Shown: positions 1-16,227 of the stretch, piece after piece | Layout of the letters: each line of letters begins with the position of its first letter | Numbering within the stretch: position 1 is the stretch's first letter | Source of the DNA: Massilia sp. KIM | Lineage (GTDB): Bacteria; Pseudomonadota; Gammaproteobacteria; Burkholderiales; Burkholderiaceae_D | Length of the DNA: 64,000 nt | Assembly: GCF_002007115.1 (NCBI RefSeq) | Contig: NZ_MVAD01000003.1 | Coordinates: forward strand, 434,001-498,000 | Direction: 5' to 3' | Notes under the pieces: model-generated | What the model saw: the letters and a program-made list of their open reading frames with translations, nothing else | The model's database searches: none | What the model was told of the DNA's origin: nothing | Program-made: the position numbers and the translations under genes

Positions 1-298
1 CCAGCCGGATCAGGCCGCGCGGCCGCGCCGCCATCTCGCGGGCCGCGCCCTCGGCCTGCTCCGCTTGCAGCACCAGATTGCGCGCGTTCTCGGCCATGCT
101 GTGGCCGAACTCGGTCAGGGCCAGTTGGCGCGATGTGCGGTTCAGCAGGCGCGCGCCCAGCCTTTCCTCCAGCCGCGCCACGGCGCGCGACACGGTCGCC
201 ACCGACACGTCGAGCGCGCGCGCGGCGCCGGCGAAGGAACGTTCCTCGGCCACCTTGGCGAACATCGCCAGTCCTTCGAAGTCGGGCAGTGTCGCCAT
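1..298 (-). CDS. LysR-family transcriptional regulator, N-terminal part (cut by window edge)
   Basis: About 99 codons are visible, beginning MATLPDFEGLAMFAKVAEER. A winged helix-turn-helix lies at roughly residues 15-60, with the typical AARALDVSVATVSRAVARLE stretch and LLNRTSRQLALTEFG after it. This is the DNA-binding half of a LysR regulator; the co-inducer domain lies outside the window. The ATG at 298 has GGAGG about 11 bases upstream. The gene diverges from the SDR-pirin-reductase-efflux operon that starts at 439, the usual arrangement for a LysR protein and its target, so it probably controls that operon. The inducer cannot be read from this half. Confidence 0.9.
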   Translation of the reverse strand, partial: MATLPDFEGLAMFAKVAEERSFAGAARALDVSVATVSRAVARLEERLGARLLNRTSRQLALTEFGHSMAENARNLVLQAEQAEGAAREMAARPRGLIRL

Positions 299-438
299 CG
301 CCTTGATACCCTCCAAATTTGCAATGATGGTTTGCGTTCCTTGCTATTTTAAAACCACCAAGCTCCTCGGTACGATGCATCACATCGGGCAAGCACACAG
401 CCCGCTACGAACCGACAACCCAAGCCAAGGAGCTCATC

Positions 439-1194
439 ATGAACCGCAAACTCGACAACAAAATCGCCCTGATCACCGGCGCCACCAGCGGCATCGGCCT
501 GGCGGCCGCCAAACGCTTCGCCCTCGAAGGCGCGCAAGTCATCATCACCGGCCGCCGCCAGGCGGAACTCGACGCCGCGGTGGCCGCCATCGGCCACGAC
601 GCCGTCGGCCTGCGCGTCGACTCGGGCGACCTGAACGCGCTGGACGGCCTGTACGACGAGATCCGCGCCCGCTTCGGTCGTCTCGACGTCCTGTACGCCA
701 ATGCGGGCGGCGGTTCGATGCTCCCGATCGGCCAGATCACCGAAGAGCAGTTCGACGACACCTTCGGCCGCAACGTCAAGGGCACCCTGTTCACGGTGCA
801 GAAAGCCCTGCCCCTGCTGTCCCAGGGCGCCTCGGTGATCCTGACCGGGTCGACCGCAGCCAGCAGCGGCACCCCGGCCTTCAGCGTCTACGCCGCCAGC
901 AAGGCGGCAGTGCGCGCCTTCGCCCGCAACTGGATCCTGGACCTGAAGGACCGCGCCATCCGCGTCAACACCATCAGCCCGGGCGCCACCCGCACTCCCG
1001 GCCTGGTGGAATTGGCCGGCGACGACGCCGCCCAGCAGCAAGGCCTGCTCGACTACCTGGCGTCGCAGATCCCGCTCGGCCGCGTGGGCGAGCCGGAAGA
1101 AATCGCCAAGGCCGCCGTGTTCCTGGCCTCGGACGACTCCAGCTTCGTCAACGGCGCCGAACTCTTCGTCGACGGCGGCCAGGCCCAGATCTGA
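439..1194 (+). CDS. SDR-family NAD(P)-dependent oxidoreductase
   Basis: This is a classical short-chain dehydrogenase of 251 residues. The Rossmann glycine motif TGATSGIG is at residues 13-20, NAG at 88-90, the catalytic Ser at about 138 (GSTA), and the YAASK motif gives Tyr151 and Lys155. The C-terminal [10 protein letters not shown] is also typical of the family. AAGGAG sits six bases before the ATG. It is the first gene of an apparent operon with a pirin, an MDR reductase and an MFS exporter, divergent from a LysR gene. The substrate is unknown. The context favours reduction of a reactive carbonyl or quinone, but that is inference. Confidence 0.92.
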   Translation: MNRKLDNKIALITGATSGIGLAAAKRFALEGAQVIITGRRQAELDAAVAAIGHDAVGLRVDSGDLNALDGLYDEIRARFGRLDVLYANAGGGSMLPIGQITEEQFDDTFGRNVKGTLFTVQKALPLLSQGASVILTGSTAASSGTPAFSVYAASKAAVRAFARNWILDLKDRAIRVNTISPGATRTPGLVELAGDDAAQQQGLLDYLASQIPLGRVGEPEEIAKAAVFLASDDSSFVNGAELFVDGGQAQI

Positions 1195-1250
1195 GACCAC
1201 GCAAGCGCGCCGCCAGGGCTGCGAGTCCGCGGCGCGCCAGGGAGACCATC

Positions 1251-1949
1251 ATGATCGAACACCGTCCTTACGCCGCGCTTGGCGGCAGCAAGCTGGCCTG
1301 GCTCGACGCCCGCCTGCACGTGGCCATCAACGGCATGGGCCGTCCCGAGCATGGCGCCATCGGCCCGCTGATCGCCTGGAACGACGACGAATTCGCGCCG
1401 CACTCGGGATTTCCGCTGCACGGCCACCGCGACGTCGAGATCCTCACCTACGTGCGGCGCGGCGCCATCACCCACGAGGACAGCCTGGGCAACCGCAGCA
1501 GCGTGCAGGCCGGTGACGTGCAGGTGATGAGCGCAGGCAGCGGCATCCGCCACGCGGAATTCAACCTCGGCGACGAGTCGACCGCGCTGTACCAGATCTG
1601 GCTGCGGCCACGCAGCAGCGGCGGGCAGCCCGCCTGGAGCACGCGCCGCTTCCCGCGCGCCGAACGCAGCGGCATGTTCAGCGTGCTGGCCAGCGGCTAT
1701 CCGGAGGACCTGGGCGCCCTGCCGGTGAACGCCGACGCTCGCCTGCTCGGCGCCGTGCTGCGCCAGGGCAGCACCATTGAGCATCGCCTTGCCAAGGGCA
1801 AGCGCGCCTACCTGGTGCCGACCCATGGCCGCGTGATGGTGAACGGCGTTGCGCTCGAGGCGCGCGACGGCGCCGCCATCCATGAGGAACCCCTGCTGAG
1901 CATCAGCGCCCTCGACGATACCGACCTCGTGCTGGTCGAAGTGAACTAA
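1251..1949 (+). CDS. Pirin-family cupin protein (YhhW-like)
   Basis: This 232-residue protein has the bicupin pirin fold signature. The N-terminal cupin carries the probable metal ligands His57 and His59 (PLHGHRDVE), His101 and Glu103 (IRHAEF), matching the pirin metal site. Characterised members such as E. coli YhhW oxidise quercetin, while others act as redox-sensing co-regulators. The ATG follows GGGAGA by five bases. A longer open frame reads in from upstream but overlaps the SDR gene, so the short start is preferred. Its place between an SDR and an enoyl-reductase-like gene suggests a role in handling aromatic or quinone compounds; the substrate is unproven. Confidence 0.9.
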   Translation: MIEHRPYAALGGSKLAWLDARLHVAINGMGRPEHGAIGPLIAWNDDEFAPHSGFPLHGHRDVEILTYVRRGAITHEDSLGNRSSVQAGDVQVMSAGSGIRHAEFNLGDESTALYQIWLRPRSSGGQPAWSTRRFPRAERSGMFSVLASGYPEDLGALPVNADARLLGAVLRQGSTIEHRLAKGKRAYLVPTHGRVMVNGVALEARDGAAIHEEPLLSISALDDTDLVLVEVN

Positions 1950-1959
1950 GGAGAACACC

Positions 1960-3000
1960 ATGCGCAGCATCCACTATCACCGCTACGGCAATCCGGAAGA
2001 CGTCCTGCGGGTCGACCACGTGCCCGAGCCGCCGGCGCCGGGCGCGGACGAGGTCCTGATCCGCGTCCTGTTGCGCCCCGTGCATCCGGGCGACCTTCTG
2101 GGCGTATCCGGCCGCTATCGCGCTCCCGGCGACACCGCGCCGCTGCCGGAAGGCGGCGCGCGTCCCGGCTTCGAAGGCATGGGCCTGGTCGAGGCCGTGG
2201 GCGCGTCGGTGCAGGCCGAGGGACGCCTGCGTCCGGGCATGCGGGTCGCCTTCTTCCCGGGCCGTGGCGCATGGGGCGAGCGCACCGTGGTGGCGGCCGA
2301 ATTCGTGACCGCCCTGCCGGATGCGGTGCCGGACGCCATCGGCGCGCAACTGCACGTCAACCCCCTGACTGCGCAGATGCTGCTGCGGGCGGCGCGCGAG
2401 GCCGGCGTCGGCCCGCAGGGCGCGATGGCGATCACGGCGGCCGGATCGGCGGTGGCCAAGCTGCTCGCCGCGCTGGCGCTTGACGCCGGCCTGCCCGTCA
2501 TCGGCCTGGTGCGCAGCGGCGCGGGCGTGGAGGAACTGAAGGCGCTGCATCCGCGCCTGCCGGTCGTCGCCACCGATCGCGAGGACTGGCGCGAGGCCTT
2601 CGAGCGCGCGCTGGACGGCCGGCCGCTGCGCGCCGTCCTGGACGCCATCGGCGGCCCGCTGCCGAGCGAACTGTTCCTTTCCCTGGCGCCGGGCGGCAGC
2701 CTGGTGATGTACGGCGACATGACAGGCGAGCCGCTGCGCATTCCCGCCCTGATGCTGCCGATGCGCGACCTGCGCATTGGCGGCGTGTCGGTCGGACGCT
2801 GGGCCGGGCTGCCTGCTGCGCAGCGGCAGCAGGACCTGCAGGGCGCGCTGCGGCTCGCACGGGACCATGCGGCGCTGTTCGAGGTGGCGGCCGAGTATCC
2901 GCTCGATGAGGTGTCCGCCGCGGTCGCGCATGCCCAGCGACCGGCCAAGCGCGGCGCCGTGCTGCTCGCGTCGAAGGACGAAGTTGGAGCGCAAACATGA
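1960..3000 (+). CDS. MDR-family zinc-independent reductase (quinone oxidoreductase / 2-enoyl thioester reductase-like)
   Basis: This 346-residue medium-chain dehydrogenase/reductase has the N-terminal GroES-like half (NPEDVLRV, VHPGDLLGVSGRY, PGFEGMGLVEAVG) and a Rossmann half with AITAAGSAVAKLLAALA near residues 157-173. The structural and catalytic zinc cysteines of alcohol dehydrogenases are absent, which places it with the quinone reductase and 2-enoyl thioester reductase (MECR/ETR1) branch. AAGGAGA lies five bases before the ATG. It starts 10 bases after the pirin stop and overlaps the MFS gene by ATGA, so the three genes are probably translationally coupled. The natural substrate is not identifiable. 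Confidence 0.88.
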   Translation: MRSIHYHRYGNPEDVLRVDHVPEPPAPGADEVLIRVLLRPVHPGDLLGVSGRYRAPGDTAPLPEGGARPGFEGMGLVEAVGASVQAEGRLRPGMRVAFFPGRGAWGERTVVAAEFVTALPDAVPDAIGAQLHVNPLTAQMLLRAAREAGVGPQGAMAITAAGSAVAKLLAALALDAGLPVIGLVRSGAGVEELKALHPRLPVVATDREDWREAFERALDGRPLRAVLDAIGGPLPSELFLSLAPGGSLVMYGDMTGEPLRIPALMLPMRDLRIGGVSVGRWAGLPAAQRQQDLQGALRLARDHAALFEVAAEYPLDEVSAAVAHAQRPAKRGAVLLASKDEVGAQT

Positions 3001-4184
3001 AGGTGGAGAGGCTGCGGCCGGCAACAGGCGCGGTAGCCGGTGGCTGGCCGGCCGTGGCCTCGGTGGCACTGGCCACCTTCGTGATGGTGACCAGCGAATT
3101 CCTGCCCATCGGCCTGCTGGGCGCCATCGCCCGCGACATGGGCGAGTCCGAAGGCCACGCCGGCCTGATGGTGACGGTTCCGGGCTTCACGGCCGCCTTG
3201 GCCGCGCCGGTGGCGGCCTTGTTCGCAGGCCGCGTCGACCGTCGCACCATGCTCCTGCTGCTGTCCACGCTCATCGCCGCCGCCAACCTGATTGCGGCCT
3301 GCGCCGGCAGCTTCGCCGTGCTGCTGGCCGGCCGCGTGCTGCTCGGCCTGAGCGTCGGCGGCTTCTGGGCCTTCGCGGCGGCGGTCGGCCGCCGGCTGGT
3401 TGCGGCGGAACAGGGAAACCGTGCGACCGCCATCGTGCTGGCGGGGATCTCGACCGGCACCGTGCTGGGCGTGCCCTTCGCCACGGCGATTGGCAACAGC
3501 GCCGGCTGGCGCAGCGCCTTCGGCGTCGTGGCCATGCTGGCGCTGGCGGCCGCCGTCGCCCAACTGCGCCTGCTGCCGCGCCTTCCCGGCAGCGCGGCCT
3601 TGTCCTTGCGCAGCCTGCCGGAGTTGATGGGCCAGCGCGCGCTCCTGGCCGGCCTCGCCGCCGCCGCGCTGGTCGCGGGCGGACACTTCATGGCCTATAC
3701 CTATCTCGAGCCTTTCCTGGCGCGGGTTGCCGGGATGGAGGGAACGGGAGTCGGCATGACGCTGATGGCCTATGGACTGGCCGGTGTTGCCGGCACCTTC
3801 GTCGGCGAGCGCCTCGCTGGCCGGGACGTGCGGCGCGCCTTCGTGGCCGCGGCCGTGCTGATGGCGGCAGCGCTGGGTGCTGGCGCGGTGCTCGGCGCCC
3901 ATGCCTGGGCAGCGGCCGTATTGGTCGTCGCCTGGGGGCTGGCCTTCGGCGCGATACCGGTCAGCATCCAGTTGTGGATGTTCCGCGCGGCGCCCTCTCA
4001 GGTCGAAGCCAGTTCGGCCATGACGGTCACCATCTTCCAGCTCGCCCTTGGCGCCGGAGCGGCGGGCGGCGGCTGGCTGGTCGACCAGGCCGGACTGCGG
4101 TCCGCTTACGTCGCGGGCGCGTTATTGAGCCTGGCTGCGGTGGCGCCTTTGCTGGCATTTGCTTCGCTGCGGCACCGGGACTGA
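2997..4184 (+). CDS. MFS transporter, drug/metabolite efflux type
   Basis: This 395-residue protein has about 12 hydrophobic segments. The motif-A-like sequence AGRVDRRTMLL follows TM2, and GRVLLGLSVGGFWAFAAAVG lies in the TM4 region. It resembles the AraJ/YdhP/PbuE type of MFS exporter (DHA1 family). The start codon overlaps the upstream reductase stop (ATGA), so it is the last gene of the LysR-flanked operon. An efflux pump behind three redox genes suggests export of the compound, or its product, that induces the cluster. The substrate is not determinable from sequence. Confidence 0.92.
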   Translation: MKVERLRPATGAVAGGWPAVASVALATFVMVTSEFLPIGLLGAIARDMGESEGHAGLMVTVPGFTAALAAPVAALFAGRVDRRTMLLLLSTLIAAANLIAACAGSFAVLLAGRVLLGLSVGGFWAFAAAVGRRLVAAEQGNRATAIVLAGISTGTVLGVPFATAIGNSAGWRSAFGVVAMLALAAAVAQLRLLPRLPGSAALSLRSLPELMGQRALLAGLAAAALVAGGHFMAYTYLEPFLARVAGMEGTGVGMTLMAYGLAGVAGTFVGERLAGRDVRRAFVAAAVLMAAALGAGAVLGAHAWAAAVLVVAWGLAFGAIPVSIQLWMFRAAPSQVEASSAMTVTIFQLALGAGAAGGGWLVDQAGLRSAYVAGALLSLAAVAPLLAFASLRHRD

Positions 4185-4360
4185 TACCACTACGCGCCCT
4201 TGCCTGCAAGCGCTTGTGCGCACTGGGTGCAAACCCGCCGCAGAAGATACTGCTCGGTGTCATCGTTGAGGTGCCGAAGGCCCGCCTTTGTTGAGGAATG
4301 CCGATGGCGGAATGTGGCGAATTATTCGCGCAATAAAGAGGATGCTGGAGGCCGTCCAAA

Positions 4361-4729
4361 ATGCCATCTGCCGCTCACCGATCCGTACTAAGGCTCACCG
4401 CCATCGCTCTTTGCGTATCCCCACAAGTCGCGCTCGCGGAAGTGAGCGACAAAGAGCCCGCAAGCTCCCTCTTCTGGTGTATCGGCATAGCGGCAGCACT
4501 GTTATGCCTGGTGACAGCGCGGTTCAAGCCCTGGTTGGGCTTATTGGCCTTCCTGCCTGCCGCGCTGTGGTTCACCAGCCTGTTCCTGGAAATCCACTCG
4601 CCGGACGTGGGGCCTCATCTGCTGCGAGAACAAGGCGCCGTCTATTATTGGCAAGCCTACGCATCCCTCTTCATTGCCTTGTGCGGACTGCTGCTCGGCT
4701 ATGTGTGGCACAAGCGCCGCGCAGCTTGA
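4361..4729 (+). CDS. Small membrane protein of unknown function
   Basis: This 122-residue protein has a probable signal peptide (VLRLTAIALCVSPQVALA) followed by three hydrophobic helices, at about residues 38-55, 59-73 and 95-113, and a basic C-terminus (WHKRRAA). I do not recognise a family. GGAGG lies nine bases before the ATG, which supports expression. The gene is convergent with rpoC and ends about 20 bases before a hairpin that can terminate transcription in both directions. The 176-base gap upstream (4185-4360) shows no clear signal. It could be a lineage-specific protein; moderately sure that it is real. Confidence 0.55.
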   Translation: MPSAAHRSVLRLTAIALCVSPQVALAEVSDKEPASSLFWCIGIAAALLCLVTARFKPWLGLLAFLPAALWFTSLFLEIHSPDVGPHLLREQGAVYYWQAYASLFIALCGLLLGYVWHKRRAA

Positions 4730-4750
4730 AACGCTGCGCGCTGTTGGCGC

Positions 4751-4780
4751 AAAAAAAAACGGCGCCCGAGGGCGCCGTTT
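4751..4780 (-). terminator. Intrinsic terminator of the rplJL-rpoBC transcription unit
   Basis: On the minus strand the sequence reads AAACGGCGCC, loop CTCG, GGCGCCGTTT, followed by six more T residues. This is a ten-pair GC-rich stem with a long U tract, starting about 20 bases after the rpoC stop. Read from the plus strand the same stem follows the small membrane protein gene but lacks a U tract, so it terminates chiefly in the rpoC direction. Confidence 0.93.
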
Positions 4781-4799
4781 CCGTTAGCAACGAGGCAGA

Positions 4800-9050
<4,251 letters not shown>

Positions 9051-9146
9051 GTATCACTCCAGGTGATTGAATTCTTTACTGAGTACTACTACCGCCGCTT
9101 CTCACCGATTTTCGCCGGTGCTTGCTTGAACCACTACCCCTAAAAC

Positions 9147-9226
9147 CGTCATCCCGGCGCAGGCCGGGATCCAATTTCGTCGGCTGTTCACCGAACTTGG
9201 GCCCCGGCCTGCGCCGGGGCGACGTT
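9147..9226. repeat. Inverted pair of REP-like palindromes in the rpoB-rpoC spacer
   Basis: Unit 1 (9147-9177) reads CGTC-ATCCCGGCGCAGGCCGGGAT-CCAA. Unit 2 (9194-9226) is the same unit type in reverse (AACTTGGGCC...GGGGCGACGTT). Sixteen bases separate them. Each forms its own stem and the pair can fold into one long hairpin. The same family occurs at 14927, 19215, 19381, 19561, 22959, 23025, 56316, 56383, 58092 and 58180. Confidence 0.85.
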
Positions 9227-9273
9227 CAGGAGCAGCAGGCCATGCCCGAAGGCGGCGGCCATGCCGGCCCTGC

Positions 9274-13383
<4,110 letters not shown>

Positions 13384-13673
13384 GGACACTCCGTGAGTGA
13401 CAGAAAGGATGAGAATTCAGGATTTGCCAGTGGTGGGACGGGTCCGCCACACGCAAGGCCTGAAGCCTCGAACTTTCGCGCCAGATGAAAAGGACAAGCA
13501 AACTGCTGTGTTACGATGCTGCTGTACTGCCTTGCTGCCGCTGCTGCGGGGTGCGACAAACGTTTGCTGCAGGGACGACAAAAGAGCCAAAGCCGCATCC
13601 CCTCCCTTTCGGCAGGTTCCGCAAGCTTTGACTCCCACGCTGGGCATCCCGAAAGATGCCCGATGCGATTGTA
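13384..13673. other. rplL-rpoB spacer with a hairpin
   Basis: This 290-base spacer has no convincing gene. Thirteen bases after the rplL stop, positions 13642-13661 form the stem GGGCATC/GATGCCC with a six-base loop and no U tract. This spacer holds a partial terminator and an RNase III site in E. coli, so a similar attenuating or processing role is plausible. The remainder, with runs rich in GCAGCA, shows nothing I can name. Confidence 0.5.
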
Positions 13674-14054
13674 TTACTTGAGCTCGGCCTTGGCGCCAGC
13701 TTCTTCCAGCTTCTTCTTGCCGGCTTCTGCGTCTGCCTTCGGCAGGGCTTCCTTGACGACCTTCGGTGCGCCGTCGACCAGATCCTTGGCTTCCTTCAGG
13801 CCCAGACCGGTGATTTCGCGGACGGCCTTGATGACGCCGACCTTGTTCGCGCCGACTTCGGCCAGGACCAGGTTGAATTCGGTCTGCTCTTCAGCAGCAG
13901 CTGCGCCGCCGCCGGCTGCGCCGCCAGCTGCCGGTGCTGCCATTGCAGCTGCCGACACGCCGAACTTCTCTTCGAAAGCCTTGACCAGGTCGTTCAGTTC
14001 CATGACCGACATTGCGCCAACTGCGTCCAGGAACTCTTCTTTGCTAATTGCCAT
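13674..14054 (-). CDS. rplL: 50S ribosomal protein L7/L12
   Basis: This acidic stalk protein has 126 residues. The N-terminal dimerisation domain ([20 protein letters not shown]) is followed by an Ala/Gly/Pro-rich hinge at about residues 38-55. The C-terminal factor-binding domain contains [20 protein letters not shown] and [11 protein letters not shown]. It recruits translation GTPases to the ribosome. The start at 14054 has GGAGTTTCAA directly before the ATG; an open frame four codons longer is rejected on that basis. It follows rplJ by 69 bases, as expected for the L10-L12 operon. Confidence 0.98.
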   Translation of the reverse strand: MAISKEEFLDAVGAMSVMELNDLVKAFEEKFGVSAAAMAAPAAGGAAGGGAAAAEEQTEFNLVLAEVGANKVGVIKAVREITGLGLKEAKDLVDGAPKVVKEALPKADAEAGKKKLEEAGAKAELK

Positions 14055-14123
14055 TTGAAACTCCAAATATATTGTGTGTGTAGTACAGGATTGGTTCTAC
14101 TTGAACAAAAAGTCGCGAAGCGA

Positions 14124-14648
14124 TTACGCTTCTGCGGCTTCCGCTGCCGGAGCAGCCGAGCCTTCGCCTTTTTGTGCTGCGACTGCAGCCAGAACTCGTG
14201 CAAAGCCCGACACCGGAGCCTGCATGACGCCCAGCAGCTGGGCGATGAGGACTTCGCGGGACGGGATGTTCGCCAGGGCAGTCACGCCAGCCACGTCGAG
14301 CGGCTTGCCTGCGTAGTTACCGGCTTTCACGACCAGTTTGTCGTTGGTTTTCGCGAAGTCAGCGATGACTTTAGCGGCAGCAACGGCGTCGTCCGAGATC
14401 GAGTAGATCAGCGGACCGGTCATGGCGTCAGCCAGCGGGGCGAACTGCGTGCCTTCCACCGAGCGACGTGCCAGCGTGTTCTTCAGAACACGCAGGTACA
14501 CGCCCTGGGCGCGCGCGGTTGCACGGAGTTTGGTCAAGTGAGCAACCTGGATGCCACGGTACTCGGCGACGACGATGGTTTGCGCGGTTGCAACTTTCGC
14601 GCTCACTTCTTCGACGACTGCCTTTTTGTCATTCAGATTAAGACCCAC
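14124..14648 (-). CDS. rplJ: 50S ribosomal protein L10 (GTG start)
   Basis: This 174-residue L10 is the stalk base protein that binds 23S rRNA and L7/L12 dimers. It begins (M)[20 protein letters not shown] and contains [17 protein letters not shown] and [12 protein letters not shown], which are conserved. The natural N-terminus matches a GTG at 14648 with AAGGAG seven bases upstream. No in-frame ATG gives a family-like N-terminus, and the upstream ATG at 14672 would add eight unrelated residues. The C-terminus is the Ala-rich L12-binding helix. The leader upstream carries an L10-leader-like fold, so autoregulation by L10-L12 is likely. Confidence 0.97.
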   Translation of the reverse strand: MGLNLNDKKAVVEEVSAKVATAQTIVVAEYRGIQVAHLTKLRATARAQGVYLRVLKNTLARRSVEGTQFAPLADAMTGPLIYSISDDAVAAAKVIADFAKTNDKLVVKAGNYAGKPLDVAGVTALANIPSREVLIAQLLGVMQAPVSGFARVLAAVAAQKGEGSAAPAAEAAEA

Positions 14649-14782
14649 GGTCAATCTCCTTAAATGATGCAAGCAAGAGCGCTTGCATCGGTTCGAACAC
14701 GGCGTCCGAAGTTAAGAAGTCAATCTAACGCGGATGAACTCACGCAGCGTGGACTACAAAACTTGTTCGGGTACACCATCTG

Positions 14783-14880
14783 CGTTGGGTGGTCTATTAA
14801 CCTCCGGCTCAACCTCTGCTTTCGGCCCAACGGTCTTTGATTGCCTGCCGGAGCGGTGTTTTGCTCCGACAGCCCAAAGA
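14783..14880 (-). promoter_or_regulatory. Candidate L10 leader (autoregulatory RNA) upstream of rplJ
   Basis: In the minus-strand RNA an outer stem TCTTTG/CAAAGA (14880-14875 with 14839-14834) encloses CGGAGC/GCTCCG (14868-14863 with 14854-14849). A second stem, CGTTGGG/CCCAACG (14832-14826 with 14789-14783), follows. The nested fold 130-230 bases before the rplJ start matches where the L10-L12 complex binds its own mRNA in other bacteria. The family assignment is by position and structure, without a covariance search. Confidence 0.65.
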
Positions 14881-14926
14881 TGCGCCTTGCGGTGAAACTA
14901 CAAGGACTTGATTCTTTAAAAACCTA

Positions 14927-14978
14927 CCTTGGGTCCCCGCCTTCGCGGGGACGACGGTGGTGCTGCGCACCGCCGTCG
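14927..14978. repeat. REP-like palindrome plus adjacent perfect-arm hairpin after rplA
   Basis: Positions 14927-14957 hold one REP-like unit in reverse orientation (CTTGGG-TCCCCGC-CTTC-GCGGGGA-CGACG). Positions 14952-14978 form a second stem, CGACGGTGGTGC with GCACCGCCGTCG, with one mismatch. In the minus-strand transcript the two hairpins follow the rplA stop by about 12 bases and are followed by a TTTTT run, so they could attenuate transcription between rplA and rplJ. Confidence 0.6.
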
Positions 14979-14990
14979 CGGATCACCCTA

Positions 14991-15686
14991 TCAGGCCGCG
15001 ATCGAAGCGTGATCGACACGGACGCCAGCGCCCATGGTCGACGAGATCGCGACCTTGCGCAGGTACACGCCCTTCGAGCTTGCCGGCTTGGCCTTGTTCA
15101 GGGCGTCGATCAGCGCGACCAGGTTGGTCTTGAGCTGTTCGTCGGTGAACGACTTGCGGCCGATGGTGGCGTGGATGATGCCTGCCTTGTCGGTACGGTA
15201 CTGCACCTGACCGGCCTTGGCGTTCTTCACGGCGCCAGCGACGTCCGGGGTCACGGTGCCGACCTTCGGGTTCGGCATCAGGCCGCGCGGGCCCAGGATC
15301 TGACCCAGGGTACCGACGATACGCATGGTGTCCGGCGAAGCGATGACCACGTCGAACGGCATGTCGCCGGCCTTGACGCGTTCTGCCAGGTCTTCCATGC
15401 CGACGATGTCGGCGCCAGCGGCTTTAGCAGCCTCTGCCTTGTCGCCCGAGGCGAACACGGCGACGCGCACGCTCTTGCCGGTGCCAGCAGGCAGCACGAC
15501 GGAGCCGCGGACGACCTGGTCCGACTTCTTCGGGTCCACGCCCAGTTGCACGGCGACGTCGATCGACTCGTTGAACTTGGCGGTTGCGAATTCCTTGACG
15601 ATTGCCAGGGCGTTGTCGAACGCGTACACCTTGTTACGGTCGACTTTCGCTCTCATTTCTTTGACGCGCTTGGACAGCTTAGCCAT
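14991..15686 (-). CDS. rplA: 50S ribosomal protein L1
   Basis: This 231-residue L1 binds 23S rRNA at the E-site stalk and is the translational repressor of its own operon. It begins [20 protein letters not shown] and contains [20 protein letters not shown], the most conserved part of the family. The C-terminal [12 protein letters not shown] is also typical. Its ATG overlaps the rplK stop by one base (TAATG), so translation of the two genes is probably coupled. A spacer of about 340 bases with an L10-like leader and hairpins separates it from rplJ. Confidence 0.99.
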   Translation of the reverse strand: MAKLSKRVKEMRAKVDRNKVYAFDNALAIVKEFATAKFNESIDVAVQLGVDPKKSDQVVRGSVVLPAGTGKSVRVAVFASGDKAEAAKAAGADIVGMEDLAERVKAGDMPFDVVIASPDTMRIVGTLGQILGPRGLMPNPKVGTVTPDVAGAVKNAKAGQVQYRTDKAGIIHATIGRKSFTDEQLKTNLVALIDALNKAKPASSKGVYLRKVAISSTMGAGVRVDHASIAA

Positions 15687-16117
15687 TACACACCCTCCAC
15701 CGTGATGCCCATCGAACGTGCCGAGCCGGCGATGATACGCACGGCGGCGTCCATGTCGGCAGCGGTCAGGTCCGGCTGCTTGGTTTTTGCGATTTCTTCA
15801 GCCTGGGCGCGGGTCAGGGTGCCGACCTTGTCGGTATGCGGCTTGGCCGAACCCTTGGTGACGCCAGCGGCCTTCTTGATCAGGTAGGTTGCCGGCGGGG
15901 TCTTCATCACGAAGGTGAAGGACTTGTCGGCGAACGCGGTGATCACGACCGGAATCGGCATGCCCGGCTCGAAACCTTGGGTCTGGGCGTTGAACGCCTT
16001 GCAGAATTCCATGATGTTCAGGCCACGCTGACCGAGTGCAGGACCGATCGGAGGGGACGGGTTTGCTTTACCAGCCGGAACTTGCAGCTTGATAAAGCCA
16101 ATAATTTTCTTTGCCAT
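15686..16117 (-). CDS. rplK: 50S ribosomal protein L11
   Basis: This 143-residue L11 belongs to the GTPase-associated centre of the large subunit and is needed for RelA-dependent sensing. It begins [20 protein letters not shown] and contains [20 protein letters not shown], the hallmark of the family, with the C-terminal 23S-binding domain ending [17 protein letters not shown] precedes the ATG. The spacer to nusG (110 bases) contains two overlapping hairpins that cannot form together. Confidence 0.99.
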   Translation of the reverse strand: MAKKIIGFIKLQVPAGKANPSPPIGPALGQRGLNIMEFCKAFNAQTQGFEPGMPIPVVITAFADKSFTFVMKTPPATYLIKKAAGVTKGSAKPHTDKVGTLTRAQAEEIAKTKQPDLTAADMDAAVRIIAGSARSMGITVEGV

Positions 16118-16138
16118 GAATGGCTCCTAATTGGCATT

Positions 16139-16177
16139 GAGTAGTAGCGCCCCACCGCGACTACTCGCTGGCGGGGC
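16139..16177 (-). promoter_or_regulatory. Two mutually exclusive hairpins in the nusG-rplK spacer
   Basis: In the minus-strand RNA, GCCCCGCC (16177-16170) can pair with GGTGGGGC (16156-16149). Alternatively GAGTAGT (16166-16160) can pair with ACTACTC (16145-16139). The second stem uses the loop of the first, so only one can form. The second stem lies about 20 bases before the rplK start codon. L1 represses rplK-rplA by binding this leader in other bacteria, which makes this a candidate switch region. The regulatory role is inference. Confidence 0.55.
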
Positions 16178-16227
16178 TCCTCTTACCGGATTCCGCCTAG
16201 CTGCTGCGACGCTCCGATTACGGCGTT

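Noticed and set aside
78..1949. A 623-codon open frame that joins upstream sequence to the pirin gene
   Set aside because: The first 390 codons overlap the SDR gene in another frame and are low-complexity Arg/Pro. The pirin has its own start and ribosome-binding site at 1251.
2115..3902. A 595-codon minus-strand frame across the MDR reductase and MFS genes
   Set aside because: It is antisense to two well-supported genes and lacks any recognisable motif.
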